Below, one piece after another: positions 1 to 11,352 of a DNA stretch of 64,000 nt. Within the stretch, counting starts at the first letter, position 1, and each line of letters begins with the position of its first letter. The translations under genes were made by a program, and so were the position numbers. Origin of the DNA: Marinobacter sp. SS21 (GTDB lineage Bacteria > Pseudomonadota > Gammaproteobacteria > Pseudomonadales > Oleiphilaceae); contig NZ_JAQNDA010000007.1 in NCBI RefSeq assembly GCF_028369065.1, positions 62,001 to 126,000 on the forward strand. Reading direction: 5' to 3'. The notes beneath the pieces were generated by a model. The model made no database searches. It saw nothing but the letters and a program-made list of their open reading frames with translations, and had not been told where the DNA came from.

Positions 1-1014
1 TGCATTCAACAACACCAACCGCAATGCGCCATCAATGTTCTTTTTGTCGACCGCCATCAAGCGGCGAAAATCGTCCGGCTGCATGCCCGCAGGCACGGTG
101 ATGGGTAACTTCGCCTGACAGACAATGCGCTCCACGCGTGCACGATCCGACTCGGAGATCAGCCCCAGCCTCCGCGACAGATCAGCGGCCATTACCATAC
201 CGCTGCCTACCGCCTCCCCATGCAGCCACTCGCCATAACCGGCATAGGTTTCTATGGCATGACCAAAGGTATGCCCAAGATTCAAAATCGCGCGAAGACC
301 GCCCTCGCGTTCATCCTGCGCCACCACGTCGGCCTTGCAGGCACAGGAGCGATAAATGGCCTCGCTCAGCGCTGAAGGCTCCAGCTCCGACAACCGCGCC
401 ATTGACTGCTCAAGCCAATCCAGGAATACGGTATTCCGAATCAGGCCGTACTTGATCACCTCCGCCAATCCCGCTGCCACTTCCCGCTGCGGCAACGTCT
501 GCAGAGTATCGGTGTCAATCAGCACCACCTCCGGCTGATGGAAGGCGCCAATCATATTCTTGCCCAGCGGGTGGTTGATCCCGGTCTTACCGCCCACCGA
601 CGAGTCCACCTGAGACAACAGAGTGGTTGGAATCTGGATAAACGGCACTCCACGCTGGTAACACGCTGCGGCAAACCCTGTCATATCACCCACCACCCCA
701 CCGCCCAAGGCAACCAACGTGGTCTTACGGGTATGGCGATGTTCGAGCAAGGCGTTAAAAATCAGATTCAGGGTCTGCCAGTCCTTGAATTTTTCGCCAT
801 CGGGCAACACCACGCGGGCAACCTGCTTGCCGGGAAAACAGCGCTCTGCGGCCTCAAGATACAGCGGTGCAACGGTCTCATTGGTGACTATCATCACCTG
901 TTGGCCAACCACATAGCGGTTGAGATTCTGGGTACCGAGCAGTCCTGCCCCGATCAAAATGGGGTAGCTTCGCTCCCCCAGCTCAACGGTAAGCTCTCGC
1001 AGTGCATCAGGCAT
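1..1014 (-). CDS. aroB: 3-dehydroquinate synthase AroB (C-terminus cut by window edge)
   Basis: Converts DAHP to 3-dehydroquinate, the second step of the shikimate pathway; NAD- and metal-dependent cytosolic enzyme. My translation from the minus strand begins [19 protein letters not shown] and contains the NAD-binding glycine run [14 protein letters not shown], the motif [10 protein letters not shown] and the metal-site segment [10 protein letters not shown] followed by WLHGEAV. About 338 codons are present, so only some 20-25 C-terminal residues of a roughly 360-residue family member are missing beyond base 1. The start at 1014 overlaps the end of aroK by 8 bases, so the two are translationally close. 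aroK-aroB downstream of the pil operon is the usual pseudomonad order. Confidence 0.96.
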   Translation of the reverse strand, partial: MPDALRELTVELGERSYPILIGAGLLGTQNLNRYVVGQQVMIVTNETVAPLYLEAAERCFPGKQVARVVLPDGEKFKDWQTLNLIFNALLEHRHTRKTTLVALGGGVVGDMTGFAAACYQRGVPFIQIPTTLLSQVDSSVGGKTGINHPLGKNMIGAFHQPEVVLIDTDTLQTLPQREVAAGLAEVIKYGLIRNTVFLDWLEQSMARLSELEPSALSEAIYRSCACKADVVAQDEREGGLRAILNLGHTFGHAIETYAGYGEWLHGEAVGSGMVMAADLSRRLGLISESDRARVERIVCQAKLPITVPAGMQPDDFRRLMAVDKKNIDGALRLVLLNA

Positions 1015-1573
1015 GATTTCGACCTTCTTTCTTGACTCGCCGTTTGTGGCGCGGTGTCTTGGGCTTCAATCGATTAAGCAGTTGTCGCACCACCAAACGA
1101 GGGCTTTTCTTGTCGGTGTGCATAACAATATGCGCCAGTTTTCGGTAAAGGGGGTCCCTAACCTCAAACAGCCCCCTAAGCACAGCCTCGGGATCATCGT
1201 TCTGCAGCAAGGGCCGATTGCGATCCTTACGGGTTCGCTCCACTTGCTGTTCGATCGATGTCCGGAGATAAACCACCGTTGCATCATGGCGCAAAAAGGC
1301 GTGATTCTCGGGTTTCATGACCGCGCCCCCCCCTGTCGCAAGCACGGTCTGTGTCATCGCCGACACCTCTGAAAGCATGGCGGATTCGCGTTGCCGGAAG
1401 CCGTCCTCGCCTTCAACATCAAAAATCCAGGGTATGTTCGCGCCGCACCGTTCCTCGATCAGCCGATCCGAGTCGATAAACCGGTAGCCCAGCTCTTTGG
1501 CCAGCATGCGCCCAATGGTGCTTTTTCCGGCGCCCATCGGCCCAACTAGAACAACACGTTTTGGCAACGACAT
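1007..1573 (-). CDS. aroK: Shikimate kinase
   Basis: ATP-dependent 3-phosphorylation of shikimate, fifth step of the chorismate pathway. The 188-residue protein has a Walker A motif GPMGAGKST at residues 11-19, the shikimate-binding DSDRLIEE segment near residue 36, the Gly-rich GGGAVM near 80 and the lid arginines in RKDRNRPLL near 116. Its last about 20 residues are very basic ([17 protein letters not shown]). It lies between a pilQ-side terminator and aroB, so it is probably transcribed from a promoter in the 125-bp gap upstream and cotranscribed with aroB. Confidence 0.96.
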   Translation of the reverse strand: MSLPKRVVLVGPMGAGKSTIGRMLAKELGYRFIDSDRLIEERCGANIPWIFDVEGEDGFRQRESAMLSEVSAMTQTVLATGGGAVMKPENHAFLRHDATVVYLRTSIEQQVERTRKDRNRPLLQNDDPEAVLRGLFEVRDPLYRKLAHIVMHTDKKSPRLVVRQLLNRLKPKTPRHKRRVKKEGRNHA

Positions 1574-1652
1574 GACAAATAACTCTTACCTCATTCGGCG
1601 GGTGAGAATAGCACAGGGCTTGCCAAACCATAAGCTGGCACCGAATGACGGA

Positions 1653-1682
1653 CAAAAAAAAGCCGCCGATGAATCGGCGGCT
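1653..1682 (-). terminator. Rho-independent terminator after pilQ
   Basis: Read on the minus strand, a 10-bp perfect stem (1673-1682 with 1661-1670) is followed by a run of eight T. It lies 17 bases past the pilQ stop and separates the pil operon from aroKB. Confidence 0.85.
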
Positions 1683-1698
1683 CGCCCCACGAGACAGA

Positions 1699-3747
1699 TC
1701 AGTCGATCAGGTCACCCTCAAAGATTTTCGGGGTAATAAATATCAACAGTTCACTGCGCTCATCGATACGGGTGTTCTTGGTAAACAAACGCCCGAGGTA
1801 GGGAATATCACCCAGGAACGGAGTCTTGACTGTGGTGGTAGCGGTTTCGGACTGAAATATACCCCCCAGCACTACGGTTTCACCATTGCGCACCAAGACC
1901 TGGGTGGTGACTTCGTTCGTGTTGATACTAGGGACACCGGCGGTTTCTTGGCCGCGGGAGTCCTGATTTACCGTCAGGTCCATGATGATCTTGTCATCGG
2001 GGGTGATTTGAGGGGTTACTTCCAATGACAAAGCGGCCTCCTTGAAGGATACGGAAGTCGCCCCACTGGAGGAGGCCTCCTGGTATGGAATCTCCTCACC
2101 GGACTTGATCTTCGCCGTTTGACGATCTGCGGTCACTACTTTTGGCTGGGCCACAATTTCTGCCTGACCGTCACTCTCGAACGCCGAGAGTTCCAAATCG
2201 ATCAGGAAGTCAGTGCCGATGTAGCCAAAGGCGACCGAAGACGTATTGGCACGAGTCACTCCCAAATCAACATTCAGGTCCGCAGGCAGATTAAGCGGTC
2301 CAGTCGTAGCGATACCCGCCGCTCCAATTTGACTGCCGCCAACGACGAAGCGATCAGAGCCGCCATCTGCGGTACCTCGACCCTCAGCCCCCCATTGCAC
2401 GCCAATTTCCTCGGCAAGATCAGTTTGAGCGCGCACAATACGGGCTTCAATAAGCACTTGACGCACAGGCACATCCCAGGTTTCCACCAAGCGACGAATT
2501 TGTTCCAGTTTCTCGGTGGACTCTCGTACGCTGATCGTGTTGGTACGCACATCCGACGAAATAAAGCCCCGTGATGAGATCAGCTCCTTGTCAGCCTGAA
2601 TCAGGGCAACAATATCGGCTGCCTTGGCGTAGTTTACCTGAATGATATCCAAGCGTACCGGCGCCAACTCGGCGATCTGCTTGTTGGTCTCGAGCTCAAG
2701 CTTTTCCCGTGCCGCTATTTCATCGGCGGGAGCAACCAGCAACACATTGCCAACCTGACGCTTATCCAGCCCCTTGGTTTTCAGAATCAGATCCAGGGCC
2801 TGGTCCCATGGCACATTCTGCAACCTCAGGGTGATACTGCCGCTGACGGTATCACTCGCCACCAGGTTCAAACCGGTAAAATCCGCAATCAACTGAAGTA
2901 CCGAACGAACCTCAATGTCCTGAAAATTGAGCGAGAGCTTTTCGCCGGTGTATGGAAACTTCTCTTCACGCAGACTTTCCGCTTCTTCCACGGTCAACTG
3001 CTCAACACTGACGGTAAACTGCGTTCCCGACTGGTAGGCGATGTAATCGTAATCCCCCTCCGGTCGAATCTCCACCACAGCCGAGTCACCCTCCACAAAG
3101 GTATCAATGCGGGTAACCGGAGTGGCAAAGTCACGCACATCAAGACGACGGCGCAGCTCCATCGGAACCTTGGTTTTGTCCATCACCAGACGAATCTTGC
3201 CGGCCTGTTCGGACAGATCGACCGAGCGGCTTGCACTGCCCAAGTCGACAATCACCCGACCCTCGCCACCTTCGCCACGACGGAAGTCCACACCGGCCAG
3301 ACCATCCATCGACGCTGCGGAAGGTGTCGCAGCCACAGGCTGTGCCGGCGCCGAGGGTGAAGCTACCGTTTCCTCACCAATCACCAGCACCAGCGAGTTC
3401 GCCGTGCGTGTCGTCTTGTAGGGTTGAAGTTCCTGCAAATTGAAAATCAACCGGGTCCGGTCCTGGGTCTCAACGATGGTCATACTCTGGGCGTTGCCCG
3501 TACCCAGGGAAATGCTCCTGGACTCCAGACCGCTTTGGGTATCCCGCAGGTCCACCGCGATGCGCGCCGGTCGTTCGATGGTGTAGCCTGATGGCTCAGG
3601 CGGCGCCCCATCAAACTTGAGCGTGACTTCTGTCCTGTCACCAGACAAGGAGGAGAATGAGACATCCTCCAGGGTGACTGCGCTGGCCAGACTGGAAAGC
3701 AATCCCAGTGCTACCGCGCCGACGAATACATTTAGTTTTCTGAACAT
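1699..3747 (-). CDS. pilQ: Type IV pilus secretin PilQ
   Basis: Outer-membrane secretin through which type IV pili extrude. From the start used here the protein opens with a signal peptide MFRKLNVFVGAVALGLLSSL, then one or two AMIN domains (peptidoglycan-binding, roughly residues 30-240), an STN domain (LSLNFQDIEVRSVLQLIADF near 275), a secretin N1-type domain, and a C-terminal secretin domain containing VTPQITPDD and ETVVLGGIF and ending GRLFTKNTRIDERSELLIFI. An in-frame ATG at 3801, also preceded by GGAG, would add 18 hydrophilic residues. I prefer 3747 because it gives a standard signal peptide and has GAGG at suitable spacing. It is the last gene of pilMNOPQ. Confidence 0.95.
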   Translation of the reverse strand: MFRKLNVFVGAVALGLLSSLASAVTLEDVSFSSLSGDRTEVTLKFDGAPPEPSGYTIERPARIAVDLRDTQSGLESRSISLGTGNAQSMTIVETQDRTRLIFNLQELQPYKTTRTANSLVLVIGEETVASPSAPAQPVAATPSAASMDGLAGVDFRRGEGGEGRVIVDLGSASRSVDLSEQAGKIRLVMDKTKVPMELRRRLDVRDFATPVTRIDTFVEGDSAVVEIRPEGDYDYIAYQSGTQFTVSVEQLTVEEAESLREEKFPYTGEKLSLNFQDIEVRSVLQLIADFTGLNLVASDTVSGSITLRLQNVPWDQALDLILKTKGLDKRQVGNVLLVAPADEIAAREKLELETNKQIAELAPVRLDIIQVNYAKAADIVALIQADKELISSRGFISSDVRTNTISVRESTEKLEQIRRLVETWDVPVRQVLIEARIVRAQTDLAEEIGVQWGAEGRGTADGGSDRFVVGGSQIGAAGIATTGPLNLPADLNVDLGVTRANTSSVAFGYIGTDFLIDLELSAFESDGQAEIVAQPKVVTADRQTAKIKSGEEIPYQEASSSGATSVSFKEAALSLEVTPQITPDDKIIMDLTVNQDSRGQETAGVPSINTNEVTTQVLVRNGETVVLGGIFQSETATTTVKTPFLGDIPYLGRLFTKNTRIDERSELLIFITPKIFEGDLID

Positions 3748-3812
3748 CGCGAGCCTCGACCCCAAGCTATTTTGTTCGTGCATTTTATTCTGACTAGTCA
3801 TAGTGCCGCTCC

Positions 3813-4361
3813 TCAGCCCTCATCCTGGTTCAGTGACAAGGACCGGGGGCGCTCAACCCAACCACCCCGGCCATTGGGAACGATTTCTATCAGTTCAACT
3901 CGATCCTCGCTGACACCGATAATGCGGCCATAATTCGTGCCCATGAAGTTGCCCGCACGAACCCGGTGAATACCACCCTCGCTGTCGGCAATCAGCGCGT
4001 ACAGCGAACTGCCCGCACCGCTCAAGGTGCCTACCATGGTGAGCTCATTGAGACCAAAATTCTCGAGCACCTCTTTGGGCCGGTCCAGATCCGGCTCAAT
4101 GTTGCTCTCCGGCGCCTGATCCACCATGGTGAGCTGGACATCGATGGGCGGCTCAAACGGCGCACGCCGATCTGCCGCAGAGTAGCTAAAGGCCTCATAG
4201 GCCTTGAACTCCGGAAGCGGCTCCACAAACCCTCGTGGCTTGGCCCGGGTTTCCGCCATGAATTGGTCCAGATCCGAATACCCATCGCCTTGCGAGCAGC
4301 CGGTTAACAGTGACGCCAAGCAAATACCCAGCCAGGCCCTTACCGCATGTTTTCCTGCCAT
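3813..4361 (-). CDS. pilP: Type IV pilus lipoprotein PilP
   Basis: Inner-membrane-anchored periplasmic lipoprotein that links the PilMNO platform to the PilQ secretin. The 182-residue protein has a lipobox LLTGC ending at about residue 22, a low-complexity linker and a C-terminal beta domain (ELTMVGTLSG, YALIADSEGGIHRVRAGNFM, GRIIGVSEDRVELIEIV) typical of the PilP family. It lies 2 bases after pilO and 12 bases before the long pilQ reading frame, so the genes are probably cotranscribed. Confidence 0.95.
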   Translation of the reverse strand: MAGKHAVRAWLGICLASLLTGCSQGDGYSDLDQFMAETRAKPRGFVEPLPEFKAYEAFSYSAADRRAPFEPPIDVQLTMVDQAPESNIEPDLDRPKEVLENFGLNELTMVGTLSGAGSSLYALIADSEGGIHRVRAGNFMGTNYGRIIGVSEDRVELIEIVPNGRGGWVERPRSLSLNQDEG

Positions 4362-4363
4362 GC

Positions 4364-4975
4364 TTATTCTCCAGCCCGGTATCGGTAAGTGCGAGCGGTC
4401 ACCTGCATATCGAGGTTCTCGCCATTACCGCCAATTGGTTTAATGGTTAAGTCGTGAAGCGTCACAATCCGGGGCAAGCCGGCCACACTGCTGACAAAGG
4501 ATGCCAGCTCATGGTAGGAGCCCGACACCTGAATATTAATCGGCAGCTCTGCGTAAAAGTCGCGACGCTGCTCCGGCTGCAACTTGACCGCCTTCAGGTC
4601 CAGGCCATTCCCCAGTGCGGTATTCGTGATGTCCTCCAACAAGCCGGGTACCTCCGTCTCACTGGGCAACTGCTGCACCAGCGCGGCAAAGGTTTCCTCC
4701 ATCTCGGCCATCTGGCTCTTGAATACATCCAGGTTCGCGACGCGATAGGCCTTGCTCTCGTATTGCTGCTTGAGTTCTTGCTCTTTCTGAGCCACTCGGT
4801 CCAGCTGGCTGTAGAGGTCCTTCACAAAGAACCAGTAACCGCCACCCAGGATCAGGCCAAAGACAATGAGTACGACGATGAATTTGATCGGTGCCGGCCA
4901 GATACCTGCGTTATTGACGTCAAGATCGGCAAGATCAAATTCATTCAGGCTTTTCAGAGAGTCCGCAAGGCTCAT
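4364..4975 (-). CDS. pilO: Type IV pilus inner membrane protein PilO
   Basis: Bitopic protein that heterodimerises with PilN in the pilus alignment complex. The 203 residues show a short cytoplasmic N-terminus, one transmembrane segment (IKFIVVLIVFGLILGGGYWF, about residues 31-50), a coiled coil (LDRVAQKEQELKQQYESKA) and a ferredoxin-like periplasmic domain with SGSYHELASFVSSVAGLPRI. The start overlaps the pilN stop by ATGA, so translation is likely coupled. Confidence 0.95.
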   Translation of the reverse strand: MSLADSLKSLNEFDLADLDVNNAGIWPAPIKFIVVLIVFGLILGGGYWFFVKDLYSQLDRVAQKEQELKQQYESKAYRVANLDVFKSQMAEMEETFAALVQQLPSETEVPGLLEDITNTALGNGLDLKAVKLQPEQRRDFYAELPINIQVSGSYHELASFVSSVAGLPRIVTLHDLTIKPIGGNGENLDMQVTARTYRYRAGE

Positions 4976-5537
4976 TCACTACCCTCCCCTTCGGGCTCTG
5001 GAGTTTTCTGTTTCACGGACAGGTTGAACTGACTGTAGCCTGCCCGCGCGCGGTCGGCAGCTGCGACATTAGTGAGATTTGGGCTGGCAAACCAATCCGA
5101 ACCGTCAAACTGCCGCATCAGGCCGGAGATGCGGCTATTGGATTCCGCCATCCCCACCAGCTCCAGGCTCGTCCCTTTTCTATTGAGACTGGTGTAATAC
5201 AACCCCTCGGGCAAAGTCCTGACCAACTCGTCAAACACCCGAACAATGACCGGTCGCTTACCCTGCAGATCCTGAATGACCCGCATCCGCGCCAGCAACT
5301 CGTCTCTTTTCCGCTTCAGATCCTCGATCTCCTTGATCTGCGCATCCAGCTCCTTCGTGGCTGTCTGGATGTAGGCATTCCGGGATTCCTGATACGCAAT
5401 GCGATTATCGACATCAGTCTTCCAGAGAAAAGCCAGCGCAGCTGCGAGAACCGCCGCTCCCACGATCATCACCACAAACTGCTGCTGCTTTTCGGCCCGG
5501 AGTTCTTCACGCCACGGCCTGAGGTTAATCTTTGCCA

Positions 5538-5538
<1 letters not shown>
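4972..5538 (-). CDS. pilN: Type IV pilus inner membrane protein PilN
   Basis: Partner of PilO and binder of cytoplasmic PilM. It begins MAKINLRPWREELR, the conserved cytoplasmic INLLPWR-type peptide that docks in PilM. A transmembrane helix follows at about residues 22-40 (FVVMIVGAAVLAAALAFLW), then a coiled coil (ATKELDAQIKEIEDLKRKRD) and a periplasmic domain. 188 residues, normal length. The start and the pilM stop share bases (TAATG). Confidence 0.96.
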
Positions 5539-6611
<1,073 letters not shown>

Positions 6612-6787
6612 CTATACCTGGTTACCTGCACCGGGTTATGTGTTTTTTATTTAAGAGAATTTATTCCGTTTTCCGTCTACAATGCCAATTCCCAATCATT
6701 GAGTGACACTGTAGCAGTGAAGGGGTCACCCTCTTCCTAAAGCAATTTCTCAAATGATAGACCTATATCCAATAGTTGTCAGAAAAA

Positions 6788-9232
6788 ATGTCCCGAATCT
6801 TTCGAACCTCACGCATCCTTGCCTGGCTTTTCCTGACCGGATTTAGCGTGGCGGCGATCACCTTCGCCAGCTTTTACCTTTACTTGAGGCCGGGGCTCCC
6901 AGCCGTCGAGCAACTTACTGATATTAAGCTTCAAACGCCTCTGCGGGTCTACAGCGCAGACAACAGATTAATAGCAGAATTCGGCGAAAAGAGAAGGGCA
7001 CCGATCACAATCGAACAGATCCCTACAATCCAGTTACAAGCCTTTCTGGCGGCCGAGGATGCCAATTTCTACCAACACATCGGGGTCGACTTCAAAGGCC
7101 TGCTGCGGGCTGCCATCGAGTTGGTGACCACCGGCCGAATCCAATCCGGCGGCAGCACCATTACCATGCAGGTTGCAAAAAATTACTTTTTGTCACGGGA
7201 CAGAACATTTATCCGCAAGTTCAACGAGATACTGCTGGCTGTTCAGATCGAGCGTGAACTTGAGAAAGACCAAATCCTCGAACTCTACCTCAACAAGATC
7301 TACCTAGGGAACCGGGCCTACGGCCTCCAGGCCGCCGCCCAGGTTTATTACAACCGCAACATCAATGAGCTCAGCCTCGCCCAGATGGCGATGCTGGCAG
7401 GACTCCCGAAGGCCCCCTCGGCATTCAACCCGCTGGCCAATCCCGATCGGGCACAAATTCGCCGCAACTGGATTCTCGGCCGCATGCGCGACCTGGGTTA
7501 CATCACCCCGGACGCCTTCGAACTGGCTTCCTCCGCACCGCTGACCGCCAGCTACAACGCCCCGGCAACGGAAGTGGATGCCGATTACGTGGCCGAGATG
7601 GCGCGCTCCGAACTGGTCAGCCGCTTTGGCGAAGCCGCCTACACCGACGGCTACTCCGTCACACTCACGGTTCACTCAAACAAGCAGCAGGCCGCCACCG
7701 AGGCCCTGCGCAATGGACTGCACGCCTACGACCATCGTCATGGCTTCCGTGGCGCCATTGGCAACCTGGAACTGACAGACCTTTCGAGCGATGACATTCA
7801 GCGCCAATTGCGCAACTACCCAAGAATCGAAGCGCTTTACCCGGCGGCTGTCACTTCGGTTAGCGACGACGAAGGCAGAGTTGCACTGATCGCCCGGGAT
7901 CTTGGCCCTGTGCAGATGGATTTCTCGACAATGAGCTGGGCCAGGACCTACCGCACCGAGAGTGTGACCGGCCCAGCCCCCGAACATCCGTCCGACATCG
8001 TCAGCGCTGGCGACGTTGTGTACGTCGAGCCCGTCAACGCCGATGCCACAGAAATTGGGGACGAACTGGCCGTGACAAACGTCGCCCTCTCACAGCTGCC
8101 CGATGTTCAAGGCGCGGTCATATCCCTCAATGCGAAATCGGGCGCCATCGAGGCACTGGCCGGCGGCTACAGCTTCAATCAGTCCAAGTACAACCGTGCC
8201 ACCCAGGCCACACGACAGCCCGGCTCCAACTTCAAGCCCTTCGTTTACCTGGCGGGACTGGAACGCGGACTCACCCCAGCCTCCATTTTTAATGATGCCC
8301 CCATTGTCTTCGACGACTCGCAGCTGGAAACCGCTTGGCGCCCCGAGAACTCCTCGGGCCAGTTCTATGGTCCGACCAGGTTGCGTGAGGCGCTGTACCG
8401 CTCACGCAACCTGGTGTCTATCCGCCTGCTTCGGGATACCGGCATACAGAATACACTCAACTACATCAAGCAGCTTGGCATCCCCACCGAGCAGATCCCG
8501 GCGGACCTTTCGCTGGCTCTGGGCAGCGGCCTGCTGACCCCGATGGAAGTAGCCCGCGGCTATGCCGTCCTGGCTAATGGCGGGTTCGACGTCCAGCCCT
8601 ATCTGATCCAGGAAATCCGCGCCAGCAATGGCGAGAGCCTCTATTCGGCCCCCGAGGTCATGCTCTGCGAGGACGAGTGCCAGCTGCCCCATCGCGATCC
8701 GTTCGAGGAGCCGGTGAACATCCGCCCAATGAAGCGACTTGCCGACGAGCGCTCGGTCTACATTCTGCACTCTATAATGAGAGACGTCATACGTCGCGGC
8801 ACCGGACGTCGGGCCCTGACCCTTGGCCGCACCGACCTCGGCGGCAAAACCGGCACCACCAACGATCAGCGCGACGCCTGGTTCAGCGGCTTCAACCACG
8901 ACCTTGCCACCACAGTGTGGGTTGGCTTTGATCAACCCAGCCCAATGGGGCGGGGTGAATTTGGGGCCACTGCCGCCCTACCGGTCTGGATTGACTACAT
9001 GAACGTTGCCCTCAACGGCACCGCTAACGCCTTCATGCCCCAACCCAACGGCATCGTGACTGTACGGATCGATCCGGCCACCGGCAAACGCGCTCGCCCA
9101 GGCCAGGAGGAAGGCATCTTTGAGCTGTTCAGGGAAGAAGATGCTCCGCCACCACTGGAGGCAATCAGTGGCAATGGCACCACATCCCCAAGCAACGGTT
9201 CGGAAACCTCGCTTCCCACCGAACTGTTCTGA
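6788..9232 (+). CDS. mrcA: Penicillin-binding protein 1A (bifunctional transglycosylase/transpeptidase)
   Basis: Builds and crosslinks peptidoglycan from the inner membrane (ponA in pseudomonads). One N-terminal TM helix (ILAWLFLTGFSVAAITFASF) is followed by a GT51 domain with EDANFYQHIGVD and GGSTITMQVAKNYF, an OB-like/ODP insert, and a transpeptidase domain with the nucleophile motif S480NFK, S539RN and K687TGTT. The acidic, Ser/Thr-rich tail (to SLPTELF) is typical. I used the ATG at 6788; an in-frame TTG at 6776 would add four residues, and neither has a clear Shine-Dalgarno. Single-gene unit ended by the terminator at 9246-9290. Confidence 0.96.
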   Translation: MSRIFRTSRILAWLFLTGFSVAAITFASFYLYLRPGLPAVEQLTDIKLQTPLRVYSADNRLIAEFGEKRRAPITIEQIPTIQLQAFLAAEDANFYQHIGVDFKGLLRAAIELVTTGRIQSGGSTITMQVAKNYFLSRDRTFIRKFNEILLAVQIERELEKDQILELYLNKIYLGNRAYGLQAAAQVYYNRNINELSLAQMAMLAGLPKAPSAFNPLANPDRAQIRRNWILGRMRDLGYITPDAFELASSAPLTASYNAPATEVDADYVAEMARSELVSRFGEAAYTDGYSVTLTVHSNKQQAATEALRNGLHAYDHRHGFRGAIGNLELTDLSSDDIQRQLRNYPRIEALYPAAVTSVSDDEGRVALIARDLGPVQMDFSTMSWARTYRTESVTGPAPEHPSDIVSAGDVVYVEPVNADATEIGDELAVTNVALSQLPDVQGAVISLNAKSGAIEALAGGYSFNQSKYNRATQATRQPGSNFKPFVYLAGLERGLTPASIFNDAPIVFDDSQLETAWRPENSSGQFYGPTRLREALYRSRNLVSIRLLRDTGIQNTLNYIKQLGIPTEQIPADLSLALGSGLLTPMEVARGYAVLANGGFDVQPYLIQEIRASNGESLYSAPEVMLCEDECQLPHRDPFEEPVNIRPMKRLADERSVYILHSIMRDVIRRGTGRRALTLGRTDLGGKTGTTNDQRDAWFSGFNHDLATTVWVGFDQPSPMGRGEFGATAALPVWIDYMNVALNGTANAFMPQPNGIVTVRIDPATGKRARPGQEEGIFELFREEDAPPPLEAISGNGTTSPSNGSETSLPTELF

Positions 9233-9245
9233 GCCCAGAACAGCA

Positions 9246-9290
9246 GACACAAAAAAACCGGCGGGTATCAACCGCCGGTTTTTTTGTGTC
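9246..9290. terminator. Bidirectional terminator between mrcA and maeB
   Basis: A perfect 19-bp inverted repeat (9246-9264 with 9272-9290) around a 7-base loop. It has a GC core (ccggcgg) flanked by seven A on the left and seven T on the right, so it can stop both the plus-strand mrcA transcript and the minus-strand maeB transcript. Confidence 0.92.
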
Positions 9291-9301
9291 TCAACCCAGG
9301 A

Positions 9302-10567
9302 TTATCGGATGTCATCCATGGATTTGAGCGGGTAGTGCTCCGGGTAGCCCTTGCGAGCAACACCGCTGTCCACTGCCGCGCGAGCGACAGCAGCAGGCAC
9401 AGCTTCCAGCAGACGCACATCGAGAGGCTTCGGAATAATGTAGTCCTTACCAAACTCGAAGCTGTCAACGCCATAGGCGTCACAGATCTCCTGCGGAACG
9501 GGCTCTTTGGCCAGCTCGCGAATGGCGTGAACTGCCGCCACCTTCATTTCCTCGTTGATCGCGGTAGCCCGAACATCCAGCGCACCACGGAAAATGAACG
9601 GGAAGCCCAGTACGTTGTTAACCTGGTTCGGATAATCCGAACGACCGGTGGCCATGATCAGGTCATCGCGAGCCGCCAGGGCAACTTCAGGACTGATTTC
9701 GGGGTCCGGATTGGAACAGGCGAAAACGATCGGCTTCGGCGCCATCTTCTTAAGCTGCTCAGCACTGAGCAGATCCGGGCCGGACAGCCCCAGGAATACG
9801 TCAGCGCCGTCAATTGCATCGTCAAGAGTGCGCTTGTCGGTCTCAGTGGCGAACATCGCCTTATACTGGTTCAGGTCTTCGCGACCGGAGTGAATCACAC
9901 CCTTACGGTCCAGCATATAGATGTTCTCGGACTGCACACCACAGCTGACCAGCAACTTCATGCAGGCAATGGCAGCGGCGCCCGCGCCGAGACAAACCAC
10001 CTTGGCTTCCTCAATCTTCTTGTCTTGAAGCTCGAGGGCGTTGATCATGCCGGCGGCGGTGACGATGGCCGTACCGTGCTGGTCATCATGGAAAATGGGG
10101 ACATTGCACTTTTCGATCAGCGCGCGCTCAATTTCAAAACATTCTGGCGCCTTGATGTCTTCCAGATTGATACCGCCAAAAGTATCGGCAATACGCTCAA
10201 CGGTTTCGATAAAGGCCTGCGGGCTTTCTGAATCCACCTCGATATCAAACACATCGATACCGGCAAAGCGCTTGAACAGTACACCCTTACCTTCCATCAC
10301 CGGCTTGCTTGCCAGCGGGCCAAGATTCCCCAGCCCCAGAATCGCAGTACCGTCAGAGATGACCGCCACCAGGTTACCCTTGGCAGTGTATTTGTATGCA
10401 TTCTCTGGGTCTTTTGCGATCTCGCGGACCGGTTCGGCAACCCCGGGACTATACGCCAGAGAAAGATCGCGCGAAGTCTGGGTAGCCTTAGTGATCTCTA
10501 CACTAATTTTACCTGGCCGCGGGTGGGCGTGATATTCAAGGGCTGCTGTTTTCAGATCTTGAGACAT
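9302..10567 (-). CDS. maeB: Malic enzyme (malate dehydrogenase, oxaloacetate-decarboxylating)
   Basis: Oxidatively decarboxylates malate to pyruvate with NAD(P)+. The start at 10567 gives MSQDLKTAALEYHAHPRPGK, the normal N-terminus; a longer frame from 10624 adds 19 non-conserved residues. Motifs are LAYSPGVAEPV (near 40), the catalytic Lys/metal segment NLEDIKAPECFEIE with FHDDQHGTAIV (near 140-165), and the Rossmann segment VVCLGAGAAAIACMKLL. The 421-residue length matches the short malic enzymes of pseudomonads, without the phosphotransacetylase-like domain of enterobacterial MaeB. Confidence 0.93.
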   Translation of the reverse strand: MSQDLKTAALEYHAHPRPGKISVEITKATQTSRDLSLAYSPGVAEPVREIAKDPENAYKYTAKGNLVAVISDGTAILGLGNLGPLASKPVMEGKGVLFKRFAGIDVFDIEVDSESPQAFIETVERIADTFGGINLEDIKAPECFEIERALIEKCNVPIFHDDQHGTAIVTAAGMINALELQDKKIEEAKVVCLGAGAAAIACMKLLVSCGVQSENIYMLDRKGVIHSGREDLNQYKAMFATETDKRTLDDAIDGADVFLGLSGPDLLSAEQLKKMAPKPIVFACSNPDPEISPEVALAARDDLIMATGRSDYPNQVNNVLGFPFIFRGALDVRATAINEEMKVAAVHAIRELAKEPVPQEICDAYGVDSFEFGKDYIIPKPLDVRLLEAVPAAVARAAVDSGVARKGYPEHYPLKSMDDIR

Positions 10568-10822
10568 TGCCACTGTTCCGTTTGTCACGTTAAAAGGACG
10601 GAGATACGTTGTCGCTGACCCCACCCTGCGGCAGTCGCCGTAACCGGGCAGAAATCGGCTTTCACAAGCCTGGTCAACTGTGCTCTCTTTATATCCCGCC
10701 AGGGCCTTACCCGGCGGAGCGCGCCATTATGGCGCGAAGGCCCGGCTCAAACAAGGCCCCTGTGCAGAATATGACCAGCCCGACCAACAATTCCAGCAAC
10801 CGCCGAGGCAACCGTCAGATAC

Positions 10823-10846
10823 AAAAAAAGCGCCTCGAAAGGCGCT
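10823..10846 (-). terminator. Rho-independent terminator after rpmE
   Basis: On the minus strand a 7-bp stem agcgcct/aggcgct with a TTCG loop is followed by about seven T, 25 bases beyond the rpmE stop. Confidence 0.88.
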
Positions 10847-10871
10847 CTTCTTCTGTAACCCAAATCGTGGA

Positions 10872-11093
10872 TTACGCTTTCTTGCCAGCGATACGACCGC
10901 CAAAACGCTTCTGGAAACGGTCGATACGGCCACCGGTATCCATGACCTTCTGCTTGCCGGTGTAGAACGGGTGACACTGTGAGCACACGTCCAGCTGCAG
11001 GTCTTGGCCAACGGTGGAACGGGTCTTGATCACATTACCGCAGCTGCAGGTGGCAGTAATGTCTTCGTACTTGGGATGGATACCTTCTTTCAT
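10872..11093 (-). CDS. rpmE: 50S ribosomal protein L31 (zinc-binding form)
   Basis: Large-subunit bridge protein. The 73 residues begin [19 protein letters not shown] and include the zinc ligands C16, C18, C37 and C40 (CSCG and [12 protein letters not shown]), so this is the zinc-binding C+ form rather than the zinc-independent paralogue. Monocistronic by appearance, with its own terminator. The 258-bp gap to priA upstream presumably holds divergent promoters; I saw no Zur box I could trust. Confidence 0.97.
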   Translation of the reverse strand: MKEGIHPKYEDITATCSCGNVIKTRSTVGQDLQLDVCSQCHPFYTGKQKVMDTGGRIDRFQKRFGGRIAGKKA

Positions 11094-11352
11094 GGCGAAC
11101 CTCAGTAGGTCATGCCGCTACCTGATCGCGGAGTTGCCAAAAACCTATAGAGCAACTCGGGCGCCAGGCACCGCATTGAATCAATGGAAAAGACCGTGCA
11201 CAATCAAGCCCGGCCTTAAACAGACCGCGAATCTTACTTGCATACGCCCCGCTTAGCAAGCACAGCCGCAAACCAGGATGAGAGCTCCAGCCCCCAACCT
11301 GTACGCAGTTGCCCCAACCACAACCACCACAGCAAGCTGAACCGGAGCCCCT

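Noticed and set aside
138..455. 105-codon plus-strand frame within aroB
   Set aside because: Overlaps the conserved aroB translation on the other strand; Pro/Arg-rich shadow.
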